40,887 bases of DNA from Crocinitomicaceae bacterium (GCA_030730025.1 JANQWC010000011.1:1-40887), one strand, 5' to 3'; positions 1-9,480 are shown, counted from the first letter of the stretch. Notes: a model not told the origin generated them from the letters alone. A program made the numbers and translations.

Positions 1-75
1 GTGACCTCGTCAGGATTCAAACCTGAAACCTTCAGAGCCGTAATCTGATGCTCTATTCAGTTGAGCTACGAGGCC
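1..75 (-). tRNA. tRNA-Arg (anticodon ACG)
   Basis: Read on the minus strand from 75 down, the sequence folds as a full cloverleaf. The 7-bp acceptor stem is GGCCTCG/CGAGGTC with one G-T pair, the D stem is GCTC/GAGC, the anticodon stem is TCAGA/TCTGA, and the T stem is TCAGG/CCTGA around TTTGAAT. The anticodon loop TTACGGC gives anticodon ACG, which reads CGN arginine codons after A-to-I editing. The discriminator base is at position 2. The next base is C, so an encoded CCA is possible but is cut off by the window edge. Confidence 0.95.
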
Positions 76-86
76 GATTTAGAGTG

Positions 87-115
87 CAAAGATAAGAACT
101 TTTTTGCAATTGCAA
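87..115 (-). promoter_or_regulatory. promoter of tRNA-Arg
   Basis: On the minus strand a TATCTTTG box (87-94) matches the Bacteroidetes -7 consensus TAnnTTTG. A TTG (113-115) lies 18 bases upstream, near the usual 19-21 spacing for the -33 element. The box ends 11 bases before the tRNA 5' end. Confidence 0.7.
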
Positions 116-137
116 TGTTATTAAAGAAAAAAAGCGC

Positions 138-725
138 TTGAAAAAACTACTTATTGCCCTTTCTGTTATTGGGTTTTTATTCATCTTATTGCTCTCCGTT
201 ATGCGTTCATCAATTGAAACTCCTGATTATGAAGTGCTTCGTGTGTTGAGTCGCAAAGCGGAAATCAGGCGTTATCCGGACCTCATTTTGGCCCAGACCC
301 AGCTCGATTCAAATACCTACAGCGTAAACAGTAGTTTGGGATTCAGAAGAGTGGCGGGTTATATTTTTGGCGCAAACGAGCAGAACGAGAAAATTGCCAT
401 GACCTCCCCGGTGGTGATGGAGATGGGCAGCGAAACCCAAATGTCTTTTGTGATGCCCAAGCAATATAGTATGGATGCCTTGCCCAATCCGAGTAGCGCC
501 AATGTGAAAATTGCCAAGCGAGCTGCGCGCACACTTGCGGTGCTGCGCTTTGGGGGCTATACAAATGATGAAAAAATTGAAGAGAAAGCTTCAGAACTCA
601 GGTTGCTCTTGCAAAAAGAAGGCATTGAACATGCGCCGCAATTGATTTACATGGGTTACAATGCACCTTGGGATTTCATTGGTAGGCGCAATGAGGTGGC
701 TTTTGAAATTGTACAGCCTGACTAA
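138..725 (+). CDS. SOUL-family heme-binding protein, membrane-anchored
   Basis: This 195-residue protein starts with a hydrophobic segment (about residues 4-22) that should be a membrane anchor or uncleaved signal. The rest matches the SOUL/HBP fold: the early YEVLR...AEIRRYP strand, the middle GFRRVAGYIFG and EKIAMTSPVV segments, SFVMPK, and a late AVLRFGGY strand and RRNEVAFEI end. SOUL proteins bind heme or tetrapyrroles in eukaryotes; the bacterial function is not established. The start is a TTG, and the next in-frame ATG would remove the anchor. It stands alone, divergent from tRNA-Arg. The family call is firm; the heme role is inference from the family name. Confidence 0.85.
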   Translation: MKKLLIALSVIGFLFILLLSVMRSSIETPDYEVLRVLSRKAEIRRYPDLILAQTQLDSNTYSVNSSLGFRRVAGYIFGANEQNEKIAMTSPVVMEMGSETQMSFVMPKQYSMDALPNPSSANVKIAKRAARTLAVLRFGGYTNDEKIEEKASELRLLLQKEGIEHAPQLIYMGYNAPWDFIGRRNEVAFEIVQPD

Positions 726-810
726 ATGATGCTAGATTTTTTCTAAACTTGAAGAGAAAATCCTATTTCTAGCCTTTGTTTTCTCGTTATTTTAGCACAA
801 ACTTGCTAAG

Positions 811-2727
811 ATGAACTATCCATACCAACTCAAGACACTTGAGGATTATCAAAAAGCTTATCAACAAAGCGTTCAAGACCCCGAAGCCTTTTGGGCGTCT
901 GTGGCCGAAAACTTTACCTGGCAAAAGAAATGGGACAAAGTCCTGGACTGGAATTTCACGGAGCCAAAAGTAGAGTGGTTCAAAGGTGCGCAACTCAATA
1001 TCACTGAAAACTGCCTAGATCGCCATTTGGCTACGCGCGGCCACGAGCCGGCTATTATTTGGGAATCCAATGATCCCGAAGAACACCACCGCGTACTCAG
1101 CTACAACGAATTGCATTTCAAGGTGCAGCAGTTTGCTAATGTGCTTTTGAACAATGGTGTGCAAAAAGGCGATCGCGTGTGTATCTACATGGGCATGATA
1201 CCAGAGCTTTCTATTGCCACTTTGGCCTGTGCGCGCATTGGCGCCATTCACTCCGTTATCTTTGGAGGCTTCTCTGCGCAAGCAATTGCAGATCGTCTAG
1301 ACGACGCCGGTGCTGAATTTATCGTGACCTGCGACGGCGCATTTCGCGGAGCCAAAGACATACCGCTCAAAAGCGTGATTGACGATGCATTGGTGGGCAA
1401 CAAAACAATTAAGCGCGTCATTGTTTGCACGCGTACCCGCACGCCAGTTTCGATGCTCAAAGGTCGAGATGTTTGGTGGGAAGACGAAATCAAGCAGGTA
1501 GAAACCATGGGCAACCCAGCAGTTGCGCCTGTGGCGATGGATGCAGAAGACATTTTGTTTATTCTCTATACCTCGGGCTCCACAGGTAAGCCAAAAGGCG
1601 TGGTGCACACCACCGCTGGCTACATGGTCTGGACCAACTATACTTTTGTCAATGTGTTTCAATACCAACCCGGGCAAGTTCATTTTTGTACCGCCGATAT
1701 CGGCTGGATCACCGGCCACAGCTATATTATTTATGGTCCGCTGAGTGCGGGTGCAACCACCTTGATGTTCGAGGGCGTGCCCACTTGGCCAGACGCCGGT
1801 AGGTTCTGGGAAATTGTCGAAAAATACAAAGTAGATATTCTTTACACCGCCCCAACGGCTATTCGCAGCCTGATGAGTTTTGGCCTCGGTCCGATCAAAG
1901 GAAAAGACCTCAGCTCCTTGAAGGTATTGGGTTCGGTAGGGGAGCCGATCAATGAAGAAGCCTGGCATTGGTACAACGAACAGATTGGCCACAAACGCTG
2001 CCCAATTGTAGATACTTGGTGGCAAACCGAAACAGGCGGGGTCATGATCTCTAACCTCGCTGGTATAACGCCAGCGAAACCTTCCTATGCCACATTGCCG
2101 CTTCCGGGCATCCAACCTTGTTTGGTCGATGAAAACGGGCAAGAAATAGAAGGCAATGGCGTCAATGGCAATTTGTGCATCAAGTTTCCGTGGCCCGGCA
2201 TCATCAGAAGCACCTACAACGACCACGAGCGCTGCAAGCAAACTTATTTTTCTACCTACGAAAACCTTTACTTCACTGGCGATGGTTGCCTCAGAGACGA
2301 AGAAGGTCTTTACAGAATTACAGGTAGGGTAGACGACGTACTCAACGTGAGTGGCCACCGCATCGGGACGGCAGAAGTCGAAAACGCCATCAATATGCAC
2401 GCGGGTGTCATTGAGAGCGCGGTGGTGGGTTTCCCACACGACATCAAAGGGCAGGGCATTTTTGCGTATGTCATTATAGAAGATACCCACGGCGATGAAA
2501 AACGCAGCAAACAAGATATCCTCCAAACGGTTGCGCGCATCATTGGCCCCATTGCCAAACCCGATCAAATCTTATTTGTGCCCGGCTTGCCCAAAACGCG
2601 CAGCGGTAAAATCATGCGCCGCATTTTGCGCAAAATAGCCGAAGGCGACACCAGTAATTTAGGCGACACCAGTACGCTTTTAGATCCGAGTTTGGTGGAT
2701 GTCATTATTGGCTTGAACAACGATTGA
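811..2727 (+). CDS. acs: acetyl-CoA synthetase (acetate--CoA ligase)
   Basis: It activates acetate with ATP to acetyl-AMP and then acetyl-CoA in the cytoplasm, feeding acetate into central metabolism. At 638 residues it is close to the usual 650. The adenylate-forming core motif YTSGSTGKPKG lies at about residues 254-264, the TGDGCLRDEEG/GRVDD hinge region at about 490-515, and the C-terminal PKTRSGKIMRR motif holds Lys600. In the family this lysine is essential for adenylation and is silenced by reversible acetylation (Lys609 in the E. coli and Salmonella enzyme). The N-terminal ACAS_N region is present, so the gene is complete. It is a single transcription unit with about 85 bases of upstream spacer. 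Antisense ORFs across it are codon-bias shadows. Confidence 0.97.
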   Translation: MNYPYQLKTLEDYQKAYQQSVQDPEAFWASVAENFTWQKKWDKVLDWNFTEPKVEWFKGAQLNITENCLDRHLATRGHEPAIIWESNDPEEHHRVLSYNELHFKVQQFANVLLNNGVQKGDRVCIYMGMIPELSIATLACARIGAIHSVIFGGFSAQAIADRLDDAGAEFIVTCDGAFRGAKDIPLKSVIDDALVGNKTIKRVIVCTRTRTPVSMLKGRDVWWEDEIKQVETMGNPAVAPVAMDAEDILFILYTSGSTGKPKGVVHTTAGYMVWTNYTFVNVFQYQPGQVHFCTADIGWITGHSYIIYGPLSAGATTLMFEGVPTWPDAGRFWEIVEKYKVDILYTAPTAIRSLMSFGLGPIKGKDLSSLKVLGSVGEPINEEAWHWYNEQIGHKRCPIVDTWWQTETGGVMISNLAGITPAKPSYATLPLPGIQPCLVDENGQEIEGNGVNGNLCIKFPWPGIIRSTYNDHERCKQTYFSTYENLYFTGDGCLRDEEGLYRITGRVDDVLNVSGHRIGTAEVENAINMHAGVIESAVVGFPHDIKGQGIFAYVIIEDTHGDEKRSKQDILQTVARIIGPIAKPDQILFVPGLPKTRSGKIMRRILRKIAEGDTSNLGDTSTLLDPSLVDVIIGLNND

Positions 2728-2826
2728 TATTCGTTATCAACAATTTGATTTTGAAAGATCTATGGAAGATTAACTTTTACTTAAAACCAAAGAAACATCA
2801 CAAGCTGAACTTTACCAAAAAAAACC

Positions 2827-3666
2827 ATGAAGCGTAAAGTAGATTTAGTGGTGATTTCGGATGTGCATCTCGGGACCTATGGTTCGAGGGCTGCCGAATT
2901 GGTATCGTATTTAAAAAGCATTGACCCCGAAATCTTGGTGCTCAATGGCGACATCATCGATATCTGGCAGTTCAAAAAGCGCTATTTTCCTGCAGCGCAC
3001 ATGGAGGTGGTCAAGTCCATTGCGTCGATGCTCACCAACGGCACTAAGGTACACTACGTCACGGGCAACCACGACGAAATGCTGCGCAAATTCAAGGGCT
3101 TCAAAATGGGTGGCCTTGAAATTCAAAACAAATTGCTCCTGAACCTACCGACTGGCAAGGCCTGGATTTTTCACGGCGATGTATTCGATACCACCATGAA
3201 GCACTCCAAATGGGTGGCCAAACTTGGAGGAAAAGGCTACGATCTTCTGATTGTCTTGAACACGTTCATGAACTGGATTTCTGAGCGGCTCGGCAGGGGC
3301 CGGATTTCACTTTCTCAGAAGGTGAAAGATGGGGTCAAAGGCGTGGTGAAATACGTCAACAACTTTGAGCAGACAGCAGCGGAAATTGCAATGTGTTCAG
3401 ATTACCAATTTGTGGTGTGTGGGCATATCCATCAGCCGCAAATTAAAATGATGCAAGGCAAAGATGGCGCAGAGGTCTTGTACCTGAACTCCGGAGACTG
3501 GGTGGAGAATTCTACGGCGCTGGAGTACCATCAAGAAAAATGGTCGCTGTATCGCCATGACCGCTCTCAGGTGTTTAATCCGGCTGAAATCATCTCTCAA
3601 AATAAAGATGCTTTGAACTACGAGCAATTATTGAAAGAAGTGATTTCTGGTCTTCAAGTGAACTAA
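2827..3666 (+). CDS. LpxH-like calcineurin-family phosphoesterase (probable UDP-2,3-diacylglucosamine diphosphatase)
   Basis: This is a metallophosphoesterase of the COG2908 type, 279 residues. All metal-ligand blocks are visible: SDVHLG (Asp12, His14), NGDIID (Asp42), GNHDE (Asn81, His82), FHGDVFD (about 116) and CGHIHQ (His200, His202). In lipid A synthesis LpxH cleaves UDP-2,3-diacylglucosamine to lipid X and UMP at the inner membrane. Bacteroidetes homologs of this length usually carry that name, but some act on other substrates, so the substrate is inferred. The stop is one base before the start of the following glycosyltransferase, so the two are almost surely co-transcribed and may act on the same envelope glycolipid. 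Confidence 0.8.
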   Translation: MKRKVDLVVISDVHLGTYGSRAAELVSYLKSIDPEILVLNGDIIDIWQFKKRYFPAAHMEVVKSIASMLTNGTKVHYVTGNHDEMLRKFKGFKMGGLEIQNKLLLNLPTGKAWIFHGDVFDTTMKHSKWVAKLGGKGYDLLIVLNTFMNWISERLGRGRISLSQKVKDGVKGVVKYVNNFEQTAAEIAMCSDYQFVVCGHIHQPQIKMMQGKDGAEVLYLNSGDWVENSTALEYHQEKWSLYRHDRSQVFNPAEIISQNKDALNYEQLLKEVISGLQVN

Positions 3667-3667
3667 G

Positions 3668-4732
3668 ATGAAGGTTTTGTATGCGATCCAAGGTACGGGC
3701 AACGGTCATCTCAGCCGAGCCCATGAAATTGTACCGCTCCTGAAAAAATACGTAGATGTAGATACCCTGATCAGCGGCAATCAAGCCCAGATTCAGGCCG
3801 ATTTCGACATCAATTACCAGCGCACAGGTCTTACTTTTTTGAGTGGCAAAAATGGTGACATCAGCATCTTGAAATCCCTCAAAAACACACATCCAATAGA
3901 TCTTATTCAAGAAATCAGGTCTTTTCCGATCAAAAAATACGACCTCGTACTCAGTGATTTCGAGCCGGTCTCGGCGTGGTCTGCTTTGCTCAACGGCGTA
4001 CCTTGTATTGAGCTGAGCCACCAGGCAGCAGTGGTGCATCCTTTGGCACCCAAACCTGAAGAGAAATCGGCATTTGGGCGTTATGTGTTGCAACATTACA
4101 CGCCTTCGCGTCAGAAATATGGCTTTCATTTCAAATCCTATGACGAGCGGGTTTTTACGCCTGTAATCAGACATGAGATCCGCCATGCACAACCTACAGA
4201 CACAGGGCACTACACTGTTTATTTGCCCGGTTACCACGACGACGTCTTGATGCATTTCTTGCGTCAATTTGATGTCAAATGGGAAGTTTTTTCAAAGCAC
4301 GCGCCATATGCGTATCGCGTAGACAACGTGTTTATTGAGCCCATTAGCCAACAGCGCTTTCAACAAAGCTTGATCAGTGCAACGGGTGTGCTCTGCGGAG
4401 CTGGCTTTGAACTGCCATCAGAGGCACTCTATTTAGGTAAAAACACGATGGTGATCCCGATGAAAGGACACTACGAACAAACCTGCAATGCGCTTGGTGC
4501 GGTAGATGTGGGCGCCACTAGCATTCCGGAACTCGACCTCATTTACCACCGACAAATCAATTATTGGTTGGAGAAAACCGAACAAGAACCCCTGTTTTTT
4601 GCCGATCAAACAGAGCAAATTTTGGTCGATGTCTTGAGCGCGTTTCAAAGAGAGGGCAGGGCTGCCTATGAGCCAACCGTTGAATTCGAAACCTTGAAGC
4701 AAAAGCTAGGCTTGCTCCGTTACTTTTTCTAA
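3668..4732 (+). CDS. GT-B glycosyltransferase (MJ1255/MurG-like)
   Basis: The 354-residue protein opens with the nucleotide-sugar transferase signature YAIQGTGNGHLSRA, in which the Gly-rich turn and His resemble the acceptor loop of MurG and related GT-B enzymes. The C-terminal half has GAGFELPSEALYLGK and IPMKGHYEQ (about residues 250-285), the donor-binding region of MurG/UGT folds. The donor and acceptor cannot be read from sequence. It follows the LpxH-like gene by one base, which suggests modification of a lipid or envelope precursor. Its last 27 bases overlap the end of ppk on the opposite strand. The family assignment is good and the function is open. Confidence 0.78.
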   Translation: MKVLYAIQGTGNGHLSRAHEIVPLLKKYVDVDTLISGNQAQIQADFDINYQRTGLTFLSGKNGDISILKSLKNTHPIDLIQEIRSFPIKKYDLVLSDFEPVSAWSALLNGVPCIELSHQAAVVHPLAPKPEEKSAFGRYVLQHYTPSRQKYGFHFKSYDERVFTPVIRHEIRHAQPTDTGHYTVYLPGYHDDVLMHFLRQFDVKWEVFSKHAPYAYRVDNVFIEPISQQRFQQSLISATGVLCGAGFELPSEALYLGKNTMVIPMKGHYEQTCNALGAVDVGATSIPELDLIYHRQINYWLEKTEQEPLFFADQTEQILVDVLSAFQREGRAAYEPTVEFETLKQKLGLLRYFF

Positions 4733-6751
4733 AAGCGCTTTGTAATACCCGTAGAGTTCCTGCTGCGCATGAAACGGCGGTAAGTTGCGTTTGGAGTAGG
4801 CGTTTTTGTAGTCGGCAGAAATGCTTCTGGCCTTGACGCTGCCCTTCCATTGGTACTCAAAAATGAGCTCGATTTCTTTTTGAATCTGAGGATCTTTGAT
4901 AATTGTACCCACCTCGACGCGCTGGTCTAAGTTGCGCTCCATCCAGTCGGCACTCGAGATAAAATACTCGGGCTTACCACCGTTTCCAAAGATAAAGAAG
5001 CGGGTGTGCTCGAGGTAGCGGTCCACAATACTGATGGCTGTAATGTTTTCACTGAGGCCTTTGACACCGGGTTTGAGGCAGCAAATTCCGCGAATGATCA
5101 GCTCAATTTTGACCCCAGCCTTGCTCGCTGCATATAGTTTGTCAATCATGCGCACATCGGTGAGGTTGTTGAATTTCAGGCGGATGTGTGCAGGTTTTTT
5201 GGCCTTGGCCAGCTTGATCTCTCGCCCAATGAGTGCGAGTAATTTGCGGCGGGTGTTGAAAGGCGAGACCAGCAAGTGGCGAAAGGCATGGCGTTCGAGG
5301 TTGTTTTCTAACATGCTAAATACACGGCTCACTTCTAAAGAAATTTCTTTATCGGCGGTGAGCAACGCTAGATCGGTGTAGACCGTAGCGGTAGATTCAT
5401 TGAAATTGCCGGTGCCGATATAGGTAATGTATTGGGTTTTGGCCTCAGACACGCGCCTGATCTGCAAAAGCTTGGAATGCACCTTGAGGTTTTGTAGGCC
5501 ATAAATAACGTTGGCGCCGTTGTCTTTGAGGCGGTTGCTCCACCAGAGGTTGTTTTCTTCGTCAAAACGCGCCTGGAGTTCAAAAACCACCGTGACTTGC
5601 TTGCCGTTGAAGATGCAGGCCAGTAGGGCATTCATGATTTCGGAGTTCTTGGCTACCCGATAGATATTGATTTTCACATCTTTGACCTTCGGATCTAGGC
5701 TGGCTTCGCGCAAGAGGTCCACGACGTGGTCAAACTGCTGAAAGGGAAAGTGCAACAAAATATCCTTTTTGAGGATGGTGGCCATATGGCTTTTGCCGCT
5801 GCGAAACGCGGGGTGCTGCACAGGTGGTTGGGCTTCAAAGCGATAGGCGGAACGGCCAAAATCCGGAAAGCGCATGAAATCTTTGAAGTTGTGGTAGCGC
5901 CCGCCTGGAATGGTGTTGAAACCCTTTTTGAGCTTGAGTTGTTGTAGTAAAAAAGACAATAAGTCGTCGGGCATGGCGGCGTCATACACAAAACGAACGG
6001 GGAGTCCTTTTTTGCGCTGCTTGATGCTTTTTTCAATTTTCTCGAAAAACGACATCGAGAGGTCGTCGTCTAGATCGAGTTCGGCGTCGCGGGTAAACTT
6101 GAAGGTAAACGCTTCGGCGCACTCGGGCTGATACACCGAAAAGATATCGTTCAAATACAGCCGAATGATGTCGTCTATCAAAATGACATTGGTATGCGCC
6201 TCGCGGTTGAGGATGAAAAAGCGGCTGTATTCGGTAGGGATCTGAATGAGGGCATAACGAATTTTTGCGTTACTAATCATTTTGACACCTAAATAGATGG
6301 CGTAATCGCGCAGCTTGGGCAGCGGGCGCTTTTTGTCGAGCATGATCGGAAAAATGACATGCTTGAGTTTGTCGTGGAAAAAATCGTCTAATTCAACGAG
6401 CTCTTTATTGGTGCAACCAGACTCATCAATGAAAGAAATCCCTTCAGTTTGAAAGCCCGTTTTGATTTCTTCGTAGGCGCTCTCAAAAAGTTGTTGTTGG
6501 CGTAAAACCACCTTGCGGATTTCTACATAAAGCTCCTCCGCAGTGCCTTTATAGCCGTGGACGCGTTCGTTTTTGACCTCAAGTACTCTTTTGAGGTTGG
6601 CCACGCGCACCCTAAAAAATTCGTCGAGGTTGTTGGAGTAAATACCCAAAAAGCGCATGCGTTCGGTGAGCGGAACCGATGGGTCCATGGCCTCTTGCAA
6701 GACGCGTTCGTTAAAAGAAAGCCAACTGAGTTCTCTGTTAATTAAATTCAT
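4706..6751 (-). CDS. ppk1: polyphosphate kinase 1
   Basis: It reversibly transfers the gamma phosphate of ATP to a growing polyphosphate chain and is usually membrane-associated. The 681 residues match the family length. The N-terminal NRELSWLSFN motif is typical of PPK1. Two phospholipase-D-like catalytic domains follow, with the phosphorylated His425 in KVHSKL and the second His582 in YLEHTRFF, equivalent to E. coli His435 and His592. The segment GTGNFNESTA is also conserved. The gene runs against the neighbouring glycosyltransferase and overlaps its end by 27 bp. A terminator hairpin (6762-6790) separates it from the upstream TonB receptor gene, so it probably has its own promoter. Confidence 0.97.
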   Translation of the reverse strand: MNLINRELSWLSFNERVLQEAMDPSVPLTERMRFLGIYSNNLDEFFRVRVANLKRVLEVKNERVHGYKGTAEELYVEIRKVVLRQQQLFESAYEEIKTGFQTEGISFIDESGCTNKELVELDDFFHDKLKHVIFPIMLDKKRPLPKLRDYAIYLGVKMISNAKIRYALIQIPTEYSRFFILNREAHTNVILIDDIIRLYLNDIFSVYQPECAEAFTFKFTRDAELDLDDDLSMSFFEKIEKSIKQRKKGLPVRFVYDAAMPDDLLSFLLQQLKLKKGFNTIPGGRYHNFKDFMRFPDFGRSAYRFEAQPPVQHPAFRSGKSHMATILKKDILLHFPFQQFDHVVDLLREASLDPKVKDVKINIYRVAKNSEIMNALLACIFNGKQVTVVFELQARFDEENNLWWSNRLKDNGANVIYGLQNLKVHSKLLQIRRVSEAKTQYITYIGTGNFNESTATVYTDLALLTADKEISLEVSRVFSMLENNLERHAFRHLLVSPFNTRRKLLALIGREIKLAKAKKPAHIRLKFNNLTDVRMIDKLYAASKAGVKIELIIRGICCLKPGVKGLSENITAISIVDRYLEHTRFFIFGNGGKPEYFISSADWMERNLDQRVEVGTIIKDPQIQKEIELIFEYQWKGSVKARSISADYKNAYSKRNLPPFHAQQELYGYYKALLEKVTEQA

Positions 6752-6756
6752 ATTAC

Positions 6757-6795
6757 AAAGAAAGCCTTGCCGAGAGTATCGACAAGGCTTTTTGT
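6757..6795 (-). terminator. intrinsic terminator after the TonB receptor gene
   Basis: Arms AAGCCTTG (6762-6769) and CAAGGCTT (6783-6790) pair perfectly and extend inward with CGA/TCG around a 5-base loop, after one mismatch. On the minus strand the hairpin follows the receptor stop by about 33 bases and is followed by a T-rich tail. A T-run on the other side could also make it work on the plus strand. It lies only about 10 bases upstream of the ppk1 start. Confidence 0.75.
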
Positions 6796-6823
6796 ATTAA
6801 GGAATAGTTAAACTTCTTTTCGC

Positions 6824-9175
6824 TTAGAAAGTGAACTTAGCAAAGAAGTTGAAGTTGCGACCAAAACCAGGGAAACCATAAGAGAACGTGGTTCCGTCCA
6901 AATCAGTTGCATCAGACAAGAATTTAACGTCAGTGATATTAAATGCTTGCATACCTAAAGTAAGCTTGCGGTCACCGAGATTAAGGTCATAGCCAACGCG
7001 CGCATCAAGATTGTAGTATGACGGAATTTGGTAAGCGTCGATACGGTCTTCTTCGTCTGTCTTTTTTGATGGATCAAAATTCGAATAGAACTTGTCATTG
7101 TAAACCCAAGTAGCACCAACGTACAAGCCTTTAGTGATTTGGTAGCGTGCTTGTAAGCCAAACTGGTTTTGTGGGGCATCACCAACATGAACACCATCTA
7201 CATAAGAAGTAACAGTTACTGATTCAGTAGGATCGATTTCAGAGTAAACTGTTGCATTGATGTCGCCAACCCAACGCCAGTCACCCAAAGAAATGATACC
7301 GCCAATTTCTAAGCCTTTTGCAGGTTTGGTATTGAATTCAACCTCAATACCCTTGTGAGTTGCATTGGCACCTGACATGAGCGCACGGGTAATTGTTCCG
7401 TTCGGACCTGTAATGTTTCCTGATAACAATGATTTGTCTTTCCAGTTGGTGAGGTATGCATTCACTTTAACAGCTACTTTTTCGCTACGGAAGCCATAAC
7501 CCAATTCAAAAGATTCTGCTTTTTCGTTGAGTAGGTTTTGTACAACATCGTTGGAGTTGTTTACAAAAACAAATGTCCAGAATGGCGCACGAGAAAAAAG
7601 ACCCGCATTGAAGTAAACGTTGTGATTTGCATTGATGTTGTAGTTGGCACCTCCTTTAAAAGAGTAACCCATGATGTTTACTTTTTCAGAAAGTTCACCA
7701 CGACCTGTAGTGTCATTGATGTAAAGCCTGCGGTCTACGCGTTGATTTGCTGTTGTGTTAATGGCACCTGTTGCAAAGGCAGAAAGTTTGTCTTTGCTGT
7801 ATTCAGCTTGACCGAACAAACCAGCATATTTGACCAAACCATCGTTGTCATAAGCCACGCGTTGATCTTGTGGTGTTACGTGGAATACGTTGCCGTAGTT
7901 TGAAGCGTATTCATGTACACCAACTAAGCCATTGACAGCGTCGTAACGTGCAGAACCACCTAATAAATCGCGTACTTCACGGAAGTGCTCTCCGCGATAA
8001 GAACGTGCATCTAAACCTAAGGTGAGGTCAACATACTGATTTACTTTATGGTTAACTGTAGATACCAAGCCAGTCCAGTAGTGGTTATTCACTGAATTGC
8101 GTTGCGCGTATTTCACACCGCCATTCGTGATGTCAGGGTTGGCAACGTTGTAGTCATAAGCAGCCTGGATATCTAATAATCCATCTTCAGTTCGGGCGTA
8201 AGCAGAACCTAGTCGACCAGAACCACCACCGTGGCCAATAGAGTAGTACAATGACGTGCTAATTGTCGTTTTTTCTGATGCTGTCCAGTAGTGATTTAGA
8301 GAAAATTGTGGTTTGTGGTAGTAGTTGACGCGGTCGTTAAAGAGGTCACCATTATCAAAGTAACCGATGTCACCGTTGAAACGACGATCAAGTGTATCGT
8401 ACTGACCCGGTGTAAGACCTGAACTGCGCTGTCCGTGAGACTGCGGCGCGCCAATTCCTGTCAATACCAAACGATGCTTGTCGTTGACTTGCTTGGCAAG
8501 TGTGAAGAAATATGAATAGCCATTGATCCAAGTACCGTCAACGTATGAGCTTCCGGCTGTTTTTGACAATACGGTAGTGAGTGCAAAGCCGTTCTCCATG
8601 AGACCAGTAGATGCATAGCCCATGATTTTGTACTGACCGTAATCCGTCACTGAAGTCATGACAGATGCGCCTGCCTTGGCATCGGTTGTTTTGGTGATGA
8701 TGTTCATAGTACCACCAACAGAGTTGATTGCCAATTTAGATGCACCTAAACCACGCTGAACCTGAATAGTAGAAACGGCATCGCCCAAACCAGCCCAGTT
8801 GGACCAATATACCCAACCGTTTTCCATGTCATTTACCGGAATACCATTGATGGTAACGGCGATGTTGCGCTGGTCAAAACCGCGAATGTTGATGCGTGAA
8901 TCACCAACCCCACCTCCAGTTTTAGTCGCATACACCCCAGGGGTTACCTTTAATACCTCAGGAAGCTCGGCAGATCCACCATAAACCTCAGAGATTTGCT
9001 TGGCATTCACTGTAGACATCGCTACTGGCGTTTTGCGGTCTTTTCCATAGCTAGAAATGACGCGTACTTCTTTGACGCTTTGCTCTCGAGTGGTGTCGAT
9101 ATCCGAACCAACTTGTGCAAAACTCGGGCTCACAGCTAAAGTTAACAGCGAACCAATGAATAATTTTCTTTTCAT
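6824..9175 (-). CDS. TonB-dependent outer-membrane receptor
   Basis: The 783-residue protein has an N-terminal signal peptide (to about residue 20, cut near SFAQ), a plug domain (about residues 45-165, with PEVLKVTPGVY, RINIRGFDQRN, INGIPVND and GGTMNIITK), and a long 22-strand-type barrel that ends in phenylalanine (FAKFTF) as expected for BAM insertion. It moves a ligand, probably a metal chelate or other small nutrient, across the outer membrane with TonB-ExbBD energy. It lacks the N-terminal carboxypeptidase-regulatory-like domain common in SusC and many Bacteroidetes receptors, and no SusD partner is next to it. This argues for a siderophore, metal or vitamin substrate rather than glycan, but the substrate is not readable. 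It is a single-gene unit closed by a terminator. Confidence 0.93.
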   Translation of the reverse strand: MKRKLFIGSLLTLAVSPSFAQVGSDIDTTREQSVKEVRVISSYGKDRKTPVAMSTVNAKQISEVYGGSAELPEVLKVTPGVYATKTGGGVGDSRINIRGFDQRNIAVTINGIPVNDMENGWVYWSNWAGLGDAVSTIQVQRGLGASKLAINSVGGTMNIITKTTDAKAGASVMTSVTDYGQYKIMGYASTGLMENGFALTTVLSKTAGSSYVDGTWINGYSYFFTLAKQVNDKHRLVLTGIGAPQSHGQRSSGLTPGQYDTLDRRFNGDIGYFDNGDLFNDRVNYYHKPQFSLNHYWTASEKTTISTSLYYSIGHGGGSGRLGSAYARTEDGLLDIQAAYDYNVANPDITNGGVKYAQRNSVNNHYWTGLVSTVNHKVNQYVDLTLGLDARSYRGEHFREVRDLLGGSARYDAVNGLVGVHEYASNYGNVFHVTPQDQRVAYDNDGLVKYAGLFGQAEYSKDKLSAFATGAINTTANQRVDRRLYINDTTGRGELSEKVNIMGYSFKGGANYNINANHNVYFNAGLFSRAPFWTFVFVNNSNDVVQNLLNEKAESFELGYGFRSEKVAVKVNAYLTNWKDKSLLSGNITGPNGTITRALMSGANATHKGIEVEFNTKPAKGLEIGGIISLGDWRWVGDINATVYSEIDPTESVTVTSYVDGVHVGDAPQNQFGLQARYQITKGLYVGATWVYNDKFYSNFDPSKKTDEEDRIDAYQIPSYYNLDARVGYDLNLGDRKLTLGMQAFNITDVKFLSDATDLDGTTFSYGFPGFGRNFNFFAKFTF

Positions 9176-9345
9176 TTTTTAGTAGTTTATAACACTACAA
9201 AGTTGAATAGGATATTCAGAAATTAGAAGAAATTACTGTTAAGTTTATTTTAATTTACTATTTGTAAATGAGTGTATTACTATTATGTAGGAGTGAAAAA
9301 TGATCCTTAATAATGTGTAGAAATCATTCCCCAAAAACTTTAATC

Positions 9346-9384
9346 CAACAAAAAACCCAGTAACTCTAATGAATTACTGGGTTT
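9346..9384 (-). terminator. terminator of tRNA-Val
   Basis: An 11-bp perfect inverted repeat, AAACCCAGTAA (9353-9363) and TTACTGGGTTT (9374-9384), sits 6 bases past the 3' end of tRNA-Val. On the minus strand it is followed by a run of T. Confidence 0.85.
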
Positions 9385-9390
9385 CTGTAG

Positions 9391-9465
9391 TGGGGGTTGA
9401 CGGGTTCGAACCGCCGACCCTCTGCTTGTAAGGCAGATGCTCTGAACCAGCTGAGCTAAACCCCC
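9391..9465 (-). tRNA. tRNA-Val (anticodon TAC)
   Basis: On the minus strand the sequence starts GGGGGTTTAGCTCAG and closes with AACCCCC, giving a perfect acceptor stem. The anticodon stem TCTGC/GCAGA holds the loop CTTACAA, so the anticodon is TAC (reads GTA/GTG valine codons). The T arm is GGCGG-TTCGAAC-CCGTC. The discriminator is A at 9391, followed by CTA rather than CCA, so the CCA end must be added by enzyme. Confidence 0.97.
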
Positions 9466-9480
9466 TTGTGTTTACGAGTG

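Noticed and set aside
1297..2568. Long open frame antisense to acs (423 codons)
   Set aside because: It lies wholly inside acs, which has all family motifs. The antisense translation has no recognisable domain and arises from the codon bias of acs.
3590..4267. 225-codon frame antisense to the glycosyltransferase gene
   Set aside because: No domain is visible and it fully overlaps a well-supported gene; a bias shadow.
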